From Maribacter sp. (GTDB taxonomy: Bacteria > Bacteroidota > Bacteroidia > Flavobacteriales > Flavobacteriaceae): a DNA stretch of 5,273 nucleotides. Where the stretch lies: positions 1 through 5,273 of the forward strand of contig JABDKZ010000406.1 of assembly GCA_013001935.1 (NCBI GenBank), in the 5' to 3' direction. Position numbers and translations under genes: made by a program. The notes below the pieces were generated by a model, which did not search any database, was not told where the DNA came from, and saw nothing but the letters and a program-made list of their open reading frames with translations. Numbering within the stretch: the stretch's first letter is position 1; each line of letters begins with the position of its first letter. Of the stretch, positions 1 to 5,273 are shown in pieces.

Positions 1-54
1 GTTCGGTTATCTGACCATGAACCTGTGATGGCCTCATTTCGCTTGAAGGAATAA
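1..54 (+). CDS. C-terminal end of a probable endonuclease/exonuclease/phosphatase (EEP) superfamily protein, 5' part outside window
   Basis: Frame 1 of the plus strand is open from the left edge and ends at a TAA at 52-54, giving 17 residues that read VRLSDHEPVMASFRLKE. The SDHEPV segment followed by a hydrophobic strand resembles the last catalytic motif of the EEP fold (SDHxPV), where the Asp-His pair takes part in phosphodiester or phosphomonoester hydrolysis, and in that family it lies close to the C-terminus, as here. The gene converges on the DUF6122 gene and the two coding ends overlap by 21 bp (34-54), leaving no room for a terminator between them. Only the tail is visible, so the substrate (DNA, sugar phosphate, lipid) cannot be told. 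The call rests on one short motif plus a stop codon in the expected place; a chance open frame of this length is possible. Confidence 0.55.
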   Translation, partial: VRLSDHEPVMASFRLKE

Positions 55-357
55 CATTCCACAATCCACAGCATCAGCCAAAATATGTATCATCAATGCG
101 ATACCAAGGATTCGTGTTTTATTAAAAAAAAGAAAGATTGTATAAGTAAAAATAGCCCAATAACTATGTAAGGGGTGAAAACCAATGCTGCAGCGGTTAG
201 CGTCAAAGATAGGGGTCGCTAAAAGATGATCAAAATCGATTAAAATTCCCAACAATAGTAGAATCGCTATTCTAATGCTTTGCCCTTTGAAAAAGTAGAA
301 CGCAATGAAAACAGGTACAATTATATGAATGCCATAATGCAAGAAAATCCTAAGCAT
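34..357 (-). CDS. DUF6122-type small integral membrane protein, possible metal-binding site
   Basis: This encodes a 107-residue, very hydrophobic protein of unknown function that I recognise as DUF6122-like, a family seen mostly in Bacteroidota. Three to four membrane segments are visible, at about residues 9-23, 28-48, 66-78 and 82-97. Polar residues unusual for a membrane protein are clustered: His7 and His11 in helix one, IDFDH at 40-44, FDANRC at 51-56, HPLHS at 61-65, and H91 with D95 and D98 in the last helix. The D-x-D-H then H-x-x-H-S order recalls the YdjM/DUF457 group of inner-membrane proteins annotated as metal-dependent hydrolases; that link is inference. The ATG start overlaps the end of the wbqC-like gene by 8 bp (350-357), so translation is probably coupled. 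The 3' end overlaps the convergent plus-strand gene. The length looks complete. Confidence 0.85.
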   Translation of the reverse strand: MLRIFLHYGIHIIVPVFIAFYFFKGQSIRIAILLLLGILIDFDHLLATPIFDANRCSIGFHPLHSYWAIFTYTIFLFFNKTRILGIALMIHILADAVDCGMLFLQAK

Positions 358-985
358 GCGTTAATTTCAGATTAATATCCCTTAAATACGATAGGGCATT
401 GGTGCCTTCATTGAACAAAAGGTCTAAAACGCTAGTATTTTTTATAAACCCATGTCTATTCCCGAAAACCTGAACATACGTTTGCTGTTCAAATTCTTGT
501 TCTTTTTTGGAACTGACCAATAACCGGGCATCCCTTATATTCAGAGGCAATTGAACTTGATAGCTTTGCGACTTTTCTGTAGGCATTGTAATTTGAAGAC
601 AATCATGTATAACCTCAATTGTTTTGAAGTTGAAGTCCAATAGAAAGTCGTACTTTTTCTCAAATAAGATGGCGATATCATCTTCATAGTATTCAAAGTA
701 AGGAGATGTTCTGTAAGCGGTCTGCAATGTACGCCAATGTTGTCGTTGCCATTGATATTCATTCCCAAGTTTAACATCCTTGTATTTTTGTCTCCCCTGA
801 TCACCTCCAACATGTTTTATGGGAATACTGAGCAAGTGTTTGCCTTGATCAGTACATATATAGCATCGGTTTCTATAGGTTTGTTTTTGATAATTATCTT
901 CTACCTCCCAAATAATCTCATTCCGCACCAAACACGCCATGGTTGCAATGTTAGGAAAGTACGTTGGGTGTAGTAGCAGTTTCAC
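350..985 (-). CDS. WbqC-family protein
   Basis: This encodes a 211-residue soluble protein of the WbqC-like family. Family features are HPTYFPN at residues 6-12 near the start, NYQKQTYRNRCYI at 31-43, LSIPIK at 52-57, a W..QHW segment at 79-84, SPYF at 94-97, and a C-terminal block from about 170 to 194 with YVQVF, GF and SVLDLLFNEG. WbqC was named from O-antigen gene clusters, and its exact reaction is not known to me; a role in sugar or amino-sugar modification is only suggested by that context. No glycan genes are seen here. The start is GTG at 983-985: an in-frame TGA lies three codons upstream, and the next ATG (codon 16) would remove the conserved HPTYFPN motif. It sits 36 bp downstream of lepB with no evident Shine-Dalgarno sequence, and its TAG overlaps the DUF6122 start. 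Confidence 0.88.
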   Translation of the reverse strand: MKLLLHPTYFPNIATMACLVRNEIIWEVEDNYQKQTYRNRCYICTDQGKHLLSIPIKHVGGDQGRQKYKDVKLGNEYQWQRQHWRTLQTAYRTSPYFEYYEDDIAILFEKKYDFLLDFNFKTIEVIHDCLQITMPTEKSQSYQVQLPLNIRDARLLVSSKKEQEFEQQTYVQVFGNRHGFIKNTSVLDLLFNEGTNALSYLRDINLKLTHA

Positions 986-1021
986 TTTAAATCATAGGAT
1001 TTCTTTATTGATACTTCTCAA

Positions 1022-2731
1022 CTACTTTGAACTTGTGGTCTTCTTCTTTTTCCTTCTAAAATAGTCAAAAACGAACCATCCAGCCAATACCATAAGAAAG
1101 TACTTGAAGTAAGAAATAGGCTCGCCATTACCATGGACCGTTGTAAAAACCCGTTCCCATCTAATTTTCCAATTGCGCCACCCTTCTTTAAAATTATCGA
1201 TACTCATCCAAATAAAAATCGGTGTGCCTACTATATGGTTTTCAGGTACAAATCCCCATGTTCTGCTATCTTCGGAATGATCGCGATTGTCACCCATCAT
1301 CCAATAGTAGTCTTGCTTAAAGGTGTAAGTGTCAGTAACCTCCCCATTAATACTTATCTGATTACCATTGACCGAAATCGCATTGTCTTCATAATCTTTG
1401 ATTATCTTTTTATAGACTGGTAATACCTCTAAATTCAGGGCCACTTTCTTGCCCTTTTCAGGAATGTAAATGGGGCCGAAATTGTCATTATTCCATGCAT
1501 AGGAGCTATGCTGTGGAAAAATATTATAGCCTTTTTCACCCAGAGGTTCTAACACCTTTATAACTGAGTCAATGGCAGCATTACTTCTTAATTTATTGGC
1601 TATGTCATCAGTAATTGTCAGCATACGCTGCCTATCGGTTTGTTCTTTTAATGACAATCCGGCACTCCTGATGGCTTTTGTCGGTATGCCCAAATGATTG
1701 GTAATAAGTTCAATATTACCGGAGTTGCCTCTTCGGCTCCCTAATAGATAGTTGCTTATTTGATCAAATTGGTTTTGGTTCAGCTGTGTGGTAACGTATA
1801 TCCTATTAAAATCTGTAACTCCTAGTTCTTTCAACAATCTCGAGGATACACCTTTTGAGGAATATGCCATATAATCGTATTGTGGCAAGGCCCTATCCGG
1901 TAACACTGTTTGTTGTCCATTAATATGTACGTACCCGTCAATCACCGCCAAGGAATCACCCGGCACCCCGACACATCGTTTCACATAATTCGATTTTTTG
2001 TCGATTGGCTTTTTTACACCTTTTTCTTTTTTAAAGAATATACGAACGGTATCGGCAGGCCAACTAAAAACGACAATCTCATTTCTTTTGATTTTTTTAA
2101 AGCCTGGTAATCTGAAATAGGGTAATTGCGGATTATTCAAATATGACCGTATTCCCAATCCTGGGATAGTATCATGTACCATAGGGGCAGCAACGGTGGT
2201 CATGGGCGTTCTTGCTCCGTAATGAAATTTACTTACAAATAAAAAATCACCGATACGCAGAGTTTTTTCCAGTGATCCAGTAGGAATAACATAAGGTTGA
2301 ATAAAATAAGTATGAACTAATGTTGCGGCTACCACGGCAAATACAATCGAGCTAACCCATTCTCCCATGGCGGTTTTTGGATGCAAGCTACGTTCTTCAA
2401 TATAGTGCACATCCAAGGCATACGTCACATAATAGATATAGAATCCTAGGGTCAATACCACCAGCCAAGACTCCATTAGGCTATTTCTGCCAAAACTACG
2501 AATGGTCTCGACCCAAATGACTGGAAACATCAACAGATTAATAATAGGGATGAAAAGTAAAATCACCCACCATTTTGGACGGTTGATTATTTGCATTAGA
2601 ACGATTGCGTTATAAATGGGAACTGCCGCTTCCCATGCTTTCCTTCCTGCTTTTACGTATAATTTCCAAGTCCCTAAGAAATGAATGACTTGAACAATTA
2701 AAATAAAAATAATCCACTGGGTACCGTTCAT
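1022..2731 (-). CDS. lepB: Signal peptidase I, large Bacteroidota type with N-terminal DUF5684-like membrane domain
   Basis: This is the inner-membrane serine protease (Ser/Lys dyad, S26 family) that removes signal peptides from Sec- and Tat-exported proteins on the periplasmic face. At 569 residues it is far longer than E. coli LepB (324). Residues 1-110 form a DUF5684-like region with three membrane segments (about 5-22, 55-75, 88-105) and the conserved-looking WKLYVKAGRKAWEAAVPIYN. A fourth segment at 124-144 leads into the catalytic domain: PTGSLEKTLRIGD at 150-162 with nucleophile Ser153, YVKRCVGVPGD at 249-259 with general base Lys251, and GDNRDHSEDSRTWG at 480-493. About 130 residues (roughly 280-415) are inserted between the last two boxes. 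A C-terminal membrane segment (about 541-557) ends in a basic tail, RRKKKK. An in-frame TAA three codons upstream fixes the ATG as the first possible start; no Shine-Dalgarno sequence is visible. Confidence 0.96.
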   Translation of the reverse strand: MNGTQWIIFILIVQVIHFLGTWKLYVKAGRKAWEAAVPIYNAIVLMQIINRPKWWVILLFIPIINLLMFPVIWVETIRSFGRNSLMESWLVVLTLGFYIYYVTYALDVHYIEERSLHPKTAMGEWVSSIVFAVVAATLVHTYFIQPYVIPTGSLEKTLRIGDFLFVSKFHYGARTPMTTVAAPMVHDTIPGLGIRSYLNNPQLPYFRLPGFKKIKRNEIVVFSWPADTVRIFFKKEKGVKKPIDKKSNYVKRCVGVPGDSLAVIDGYVHINGQQTVLPDRALPQYDYMAYSSKGVSSRLLKELGVTDFNRIYVTTQLNQNQFDQISNYLLGSRRGNSGNIELITNHLGIPTKAIRSAGLSLKEQTDRQRMLTITDDIANKLRSNAAIDSVIKVLEPLGEKGYNIFPQHSSYAWNNDNFGPIYIPEKGKKVALNLEVLPVYKKIIKDYEDNAISVNGNQISINGEVTDTYTFKQDYYWMMGDNRDHSEDSRTWGFVPENHIVGTPIFIWMSIDNFKEGWRNWKIRWERVFTTVHGNGEPISYFKYFLMVLAGWFVFDYFRRKKKKTTSSK

Positions 2732-2829
2732 GTAAGCTTATAATTAGGGTTAGGTAAAACCGTTATTCTTTATAATTAAGTTCAATTGCTATGCAATTAA
2801 GTGTTTTTATGTCTTATTTATTGTATTCG
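2732..2829 (-). promoter_or_regulatory. dapB-lepB intergenic spacer, candidate promoter/regulatory region for lepB
   Basis: This 98-bp, very AT-rich stretch is the only sizeable gap in the minus-strand gene row, so it is the likeliest place for an internal promoter driving lepB, wbqC-like and DUF6122. On the minus strand a TTGCAT and a TATAAA are separated by 16 bp, a poor match to a housekeeping promoter. I see no good copy of the Bacteroidota -33 TTTG / -7 TAnnTTTG pair. The palindrome and direct repeat listed separately lie inside it. Promoter activity is inferred from position, not from a strong motif. Confidence 0.3.
2774..2802. repeat. Palindrome (AATTGC-TAT-GCAATT) flanked by an 8-bp direct repeat
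   Basis: A perfect 6-bp inverted repeat with a 3-base centre occupies 2784-2798; on the minus-strand RNA it can be extended to an 8-bp stem with one G-U pair (2782-2800). In addition, AATTAAGT occurs twice in the same orientation, at 2774-2781 and 2795-2802, exactly 21 bp apart, about two helical turns. No U tract follows the stem on the minus strand, so it is not a standard intrinsic terminator for dapB. It could be a protein-binding site or a weak RNA hairpin, but AT-rich spacers produce such patterns by chance. Confidence 0.5.
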
Positions 2830-3531
2830 TTAACCAAGGTTTAACACATCGCGCATCGAAAACACCCCTGTTTTACCTTTTATCCATTCCGCAGCGATAA
2901 CCGCACCAAGGGCAAAACCTTCACGATTGTGAGCTGTATGTTTAATTGCTATACTATCGACCCTACTTTGGTAATCAACCTTATGGGTTCCTGGAACAGC
3001 ATCCCTTCTTTTTGAATGAATGATAATTTCATCTTCGTTTCCCTGTTCAAGGCTCCAATTTTTATATTTTGAATTTGCTATAATTCCCTCTGCCAAAGTA
3101 ATCGCCGTACCACTTGGGGAATCCAATTTTTGGGTATGGTGAATTTCTTCCATGCCAACTTCATATTGCTTTAAATGGCTCATCATCTTGGCCAGATATT
3201 CGTTCAGTTCAAAAAAGATATTCACTCCCAGGCTAAAGTTAGATGCGTAGATAAAGGATCCTCTATGTTCATTGCAATAATGTACAGCCTTATCATAATC
3301 GTTAAGCCATCCTGTTGTTCCCGAGATTATGGGCACTTTATTGTCAATACATCGTTTAATATTATTGAATGCAGCTGTAGGCATACTAAAATCAATGGCA
3401 ACATCCATTTCTGAAAAATTGATTTCGGTGGTGTCCACATCAATTTTGGCCACAATTTGATGGCCTCTATTCAAGGCAATCTGCTCAATCATTTTACCCA
3501 TTTTACCGTATCCGAACAAGGCTATATTCAT
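2830..3531 (-). CDS. dapB: 4-hydroxy-tetrahydrodipicolinate reductase (DapB)
   Basis: This cytoplasmic enzyme reduces 4-hydroxy-tetrahydrodipicolinate to tetrahydrodipicolinate with NAD(P)H, in the diaminopimelate branch that supplies lysine and peptidoglycan cross-links. The N-terminal Rossmann part shows GYGKMG at residues 8-12 region (starting at Gly7), AIDFSMP at 45-51 and SGTTGW at 70-75. The substrate part shows ASNFSLGVN at 96-104 and the signature EIHHTQKLDSPSGTA at 129-143, with the His131-His132 pair and Lys135 matching the catalytic/substrate residues of the family. It has 233 residues against about 270 in E. coli; shorter DapBs are usual in several phyla, and nothing essential looks missing. 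Asp31 at the end of the second strand might favour NADH over NADPH, which is inference. ATG lies 4 bp after the DUF5683 stop, so co-transcription with parB is likely. A 98-bp spacer follows. Confidence 0.97.
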   Translation of the reverse strand: MNIALFGYGKMGKMIEQIALNRGHQIVAKIDVDTTEINFSEMDVAIDFSMPTAAFNNIKRCIDNKVPIISGTTGWLNDYDKAVHYCNEHRGSFIYASNFSLGVNIFFELNEYLAKMMSHLKQYEVGMEEIHHTQKLDSPSGTAITLAEGIIANSKYKNWSLEQGNEDEIIIHSKRRDAVPGTHKVDYQSRVDSIAIKHTAHNREGFALGAVIAAEWIKGKTGVFSMRDVLNLG

Positions 3532-3535
3532 GTTG

Positions 3536-4183
3536 CTAAAAATTTATGGTAAATGCAATCCCGTAATTAGGGTTATTGGTTATAGGATTTAAATCTAAAT
3601 AAGGTTTAAAATCCATACTTAAATTTTCATCTACATTGAATTGCTTTAAATGTGCGTCAACATTGGCATCAACAATATTAAGGGCGTACAAGGCAATTGT
3701 AATGACTAATGCCAAATCCCGATCTCGCTGATAGTTTTCTTGTTGTCGCTCCAAATCAGCAGTATCTAAATCCGGAGCGGAACCCGGGGCATTATCACCA
3801 TTAATATCATAAAATTCATCATCTGTAAACCCTGCTTGCCTTCTTTTGAAAGCTGTCCTAAAACGATCATAAAGATCATCATTATAGGTGTAGGCATATA
3901 TTCCGGTACCTATTGCGGCGTAGACAATAGGAACCTTCCAATACCGCTTGTTGTAGACTTGTCCAAGACCCGGTAAAATAGCCGAATAAAAGGCCGCTTT
4001 ACTGGGGGCTAATGGATTGATTTCCTTTCTTTTTCCGAAAGTAGAATCTTGAATTACAACACCTTCTTCCTTCAGATCTGTTTTTATGGAATCTTTTGTA
4101 GTTTGTTTTGGTACAATCTCCTGAGCCGAAGAAATCCAAATAAATAGAATGGAAAAAACGAACGCTGGGAAGAACCTATTCAC
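3536..4183 (-). CDS. DUF5683-domain protein with signal peptide, function unknown
   Basis: This encodes a 215-residue envelope protein. Residues 1-20 are a Sec signal peptide (hydrophobic FFPAFVFSILFIWI, cleavage likely after SSA, before QE). A polar linker of about 35 residues follows, then the DUF5683-type core: APSKAAFYSAILPGLGQVYNK at 59-79, a hydrophobic segment at 84-99, a charged acidic stretch rich in Asp at 101-156, and a second hydrophobic segment at 157-171 running into ALNIVDANVDAHL at 167-179. The chain ends in a possible beta strand with a terminal Phe (YGIAFTINF). The role is unknown to me. The start is GTG at 4181-4183: a TAG directly precedes it in frame, and it supplies the signal peptide. 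It overlaps parB by 8 bp and is followed 4 bp later by dapB, so it sits in the middle of a tightly coupled unit. Confidence 0.9.
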   Translation of the reverse strand: MNRFFPAFVFSILFIWISSAQEIVPKQTTKDSIKTDLKEEGVVIQDSTFGKRKEINPLAPSKAAFYSAILPGLGQVYNKRYWKVPIVYAAIGTGIYAYTYNDDLYDRFRTAFKRRQAGFTDDEFYDINGDNAPGSAPDLDTADLERQQENYQRDRDLALVITIALYALNIVDANVDAHLKQFNVDENLSMDFKPYLDLNPITNNPNYGIAFTINF

Positions 4184-5078
4184 CTACGATTAATTTTTTA
4201 ATACGATTGAATTCATCTTCTGAATTGAAAGGAATTGTAATTCTACCTTTGCCAGCATCTGAAGCGTTAATTGTAACTTTAGCACTAAGATGTTCGGTAA
4301 GTTCCTTAGATGCTTTTTTTGCAAAAACCGGCGTAATCCTACTTTTCTTAGGTCCTTGGGGCAGTATACTGTCCTCGTGATATGCTTTTACGGCACGTTC
4401 TGTTTCCCGCACTGATAAATTTTCGCCAATAATTTTCTCGTATAGCGAAATCTGATCTTCTTTCTTTTCAACATTCACTAACGTCCTACCATGCCCCATA
4501 CTTACAAAACCATCGCGTATGCCAGTTTGGATTATTGGGTCTAGTCGCAACAGACGCATATAATTGGTTATGGTTGACCTTTTCTTACCTATGCGCTCAC
4601 TTAACTTTTCTTGGGTGAGTTTAATCTCATTGATCAATCTCTGATAAGATAGTGCAATCTCAATAGGATCAAGGTCTTGGCGCTGAATATTCTCTACTAA
4701 TGCCATTTCCAGTGATTCTTGGTCATTCGCTATACGTATATAAGCGGGGATGGTCTCAAGCCCAATCAGTTTGGAAGCCCTAAAACGTCTTTCACCAGAA
4801 ACGAGTTGATATTTATTGAAATCTAGTTTCCTTACTGTAATAGGTTGAATAACTCCAAGTTCACGAATTGATGAGGCAAGTTCCTGTAAAGCCTCGTCAT
4901 TGAAATTGGAACGGGGTTGAAATGGATTTACCTCAATGGCATCAATATCCAACTCCACGATATTGCCTACAACCTTATCGGCATTTTTATCCGATACCGA
5001 TTTAATATCATTTTCAGGATCTTTCAGTAATGCGGAAAGACCTCGGCCCAATGCCTGTTTTTTTGTTGCTTTCGCCAT
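4176..5078 (-). CDS. parB: Chromosome-partitioning protein ParB (Spo0J/Noc-like family)
   Basis: ParB is a CTP-dependent DNA clamp that loads at parS sites near the origin, spreads along DNA and works with ParA to separate newly replicated origins. The 300-residue protein is full length for chromosomal ParB. In order it shows the N-terminal KQALGRGLSALL (7-18), the short element that contacts ParA; NPFQPR (51-56) and the SIRELGVIQPITVR region (70-83); the CTP-binding GERRFRA (95-101); ENIQRQDLDPIE (129-140); a helix-turn-helix with LTQEKLSERIGKKRSTITNYMRLLRL (154-179) for parS recognition; SMGHGRTLV (193-201); and a C-terminal dimerisation segment (about 252-298). The ATG follows the parA stop with no gap; an AAGGA lies 10 bases upstream inside parA, so either a weak Shine-Dalgarno or coupling may serve. 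No parS site was found in the window. Confidence 0.97.
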   Translation of the reverse strand: MAKATKKQALGRGLSALLKDPENDIKSVSDKNADKVVGNIVELDIDAIEVNPFQPRSNFNDEALQELASSIRELGVIQPITVRKLDFNKYQLVSGERRFRASKLIGLETIPAYIRIANDQESLEMALVENIQRQDLDPIEIALSYQRLINEIKLTQEKLSERIGKKRSTITNYMRLLRLDPIIQTGIRDGFVSMGHGRTLVNVEKKEDQISLYEKIIGENLSVRETERAVKAYHEDSILPQGPKKSRITPVFAKKASKELTEHLSAKVTINASDAGKGRITIPFNSEDEFNRIKKLIVGE

Positions 5079-5273
5079 TTAAACGGTTTCCTTGTTTTTT
5101 TTCAATAATTCATTCGCCATATTCAGATAATTGGCAGCTCCTTTGCTACTAGCGTCATATTTAATGATACTCTCGCCATAACTCGGAGCTTCACTTAATC
5201 GCACATTGCGCTGTATAATTGTATCGAATACCATATCGGAAAAATGCTTGCGTACTTCTTCCACGACTTGGTT
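5079..5273 (-). CDS. parA: C-terminal part of chromosome-partitioning ATPase ParA (Soj family), 5' part outside window
   Basis: The minus-strand frame is open to the right edge, giving the last 64 residues of the protein; the true start lies beyond the window. The text NQVVEEVRKHF, then NVRLSEAPSYGESIIKYD and GAANYLNMANELL, is the typical C-terminus of chromosomal ParA/Soj, a deviant-Walker P-loop ATPase that binds DNA without sequence specificity as an ATP dimer and is triggered by ParB. The RLSEAPSYG element is highly characteristic of this group as against MinD or plasmid types. The Walker motifs are outside the window and cannot be checked. Its TAA (5079-5081) abuts the parB ATG, which implies co-transcription and probably coupled translation. 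The first codons visible at the edge include a GTG that should not be taken as a start. Confidence 0.95.
   Translation of the reverse strand, partial: NQVVEEVRKHFSDMVFDTIIQRNVRLSEAPSYGESIIKYDASSKGAANYLNMANELLKKNKETV

Noticed and set aside
541..813. Minus-strand open frame of 90 codons inside the wbqC-like gene
   Set aside because: It lies wholly within a gene with clear family motifs, in another frame, and its translation has no recognisable features.
979..985. GTTTCAC, a half-site of the parS consensus, at the start of the wbqC-like gene
   Set aside because: The following bases (TTTAAAT) do not form the other palindrome arm, so it is not a parS site; no full parS match was seen elsewhere in the window.
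986..1021. Possible promoter between lepB and the wbqC-like gene (TTG about 22 bp before TATGATTT)
   Set aside because: The second box deviates from the Bacteroidota -7 consensus and would place the transcript start at or within the GTG start codon; read-through from lepB is simpler.
1133..1423. Plus-strand open frame of 96 codons opposite lepB
   Set aside because: It is antisense to the catalytic region of lepB and its composition is what is expected from the complement of a conserved coding sequence; same view for 737-973, 1910-2110 and 3175-3414.
2782..2800. Intrinsic terminator for dapB
   Set aside because: The stem is short and AT-rich and is not followed by a T run on the minus strand, so it does not meet the usual terminator pattern.
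5079..5264. A complete 61-codon small protein starting at the GTG near the right edge
   Set aside because: The frame stays open to the edge and the upstream codons continue the ParA C-terminal sequence, so it is a truncated parA and not a small gene.

Overview
The window looks like a piece of chromosome from a member of Bacteroidota, most probably a marine-type Flavobacteriaceae. The evidence is AT-rich DNA, genes without clear Shine-Dalgarno sequences, a very large signal peptidase I with an extra N-terminal membrane domain, and several families (DUF5683, DUF6122, a flavobacterial-type WbqC protein) that I know mainly from this group. No insertion sequence, phage, CRISPR array, tRNA or rRNA was seen.

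Layout. Seven genes lie on the minus strand and read from the right end of the window to the left: the C-terminal end of parA (cut by the window edge), parB, a DUF5683 membrane/envelope protein, dapB, lepB, a WbqC-family protein and a small DUF6122 membrane protein. At the far left, the last 17 codons of a plus-strand gene, probably of the endonuclease/exonuclease/phosphatase (EEP) superfamily, run convergently into the DUF6122 gene and overlap its end by 21 bp.

Packing is tight: parA and parB abut (TAA directly followed by ATG), parB and DUF5683 overlap by 8 bp, DUF5683 and dapB are 4 bp apart, lepB and wbqC-like are 36 bp apart, and wbqC-like and DUF6122 overlap by 8 bp. The only real intergenic space is the 98 bp between dapB and lepB, which holds a small palindrome and a direct repeat. 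This suggests either one operon or two transcription units (parA-parB-DUF5683-dapB and lepB-wbqC-DUF6122).

Function. The row joins chromosome segregation (ParA/ParB), the second step of the diaminopimelate/lysine pathway after aspartate semialdehyde, which feeds peptidoglycan (DapB), and export of proteins across the inner membrane (LepB), together with three poorly characterised proteins, at least two of them envelope-associated. From memory, a parA-parB-DUF5683-dapB-lepB order is a recurrent housekeeping arrangement in flavobacteria, so this is mostly an ordinary core region. The parts worth a second look are the uncharacterised partners, the enlarged LepB, the overlaps and the dapB-lepB spacer. 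I found no convincing undescribed defence or mobile system.
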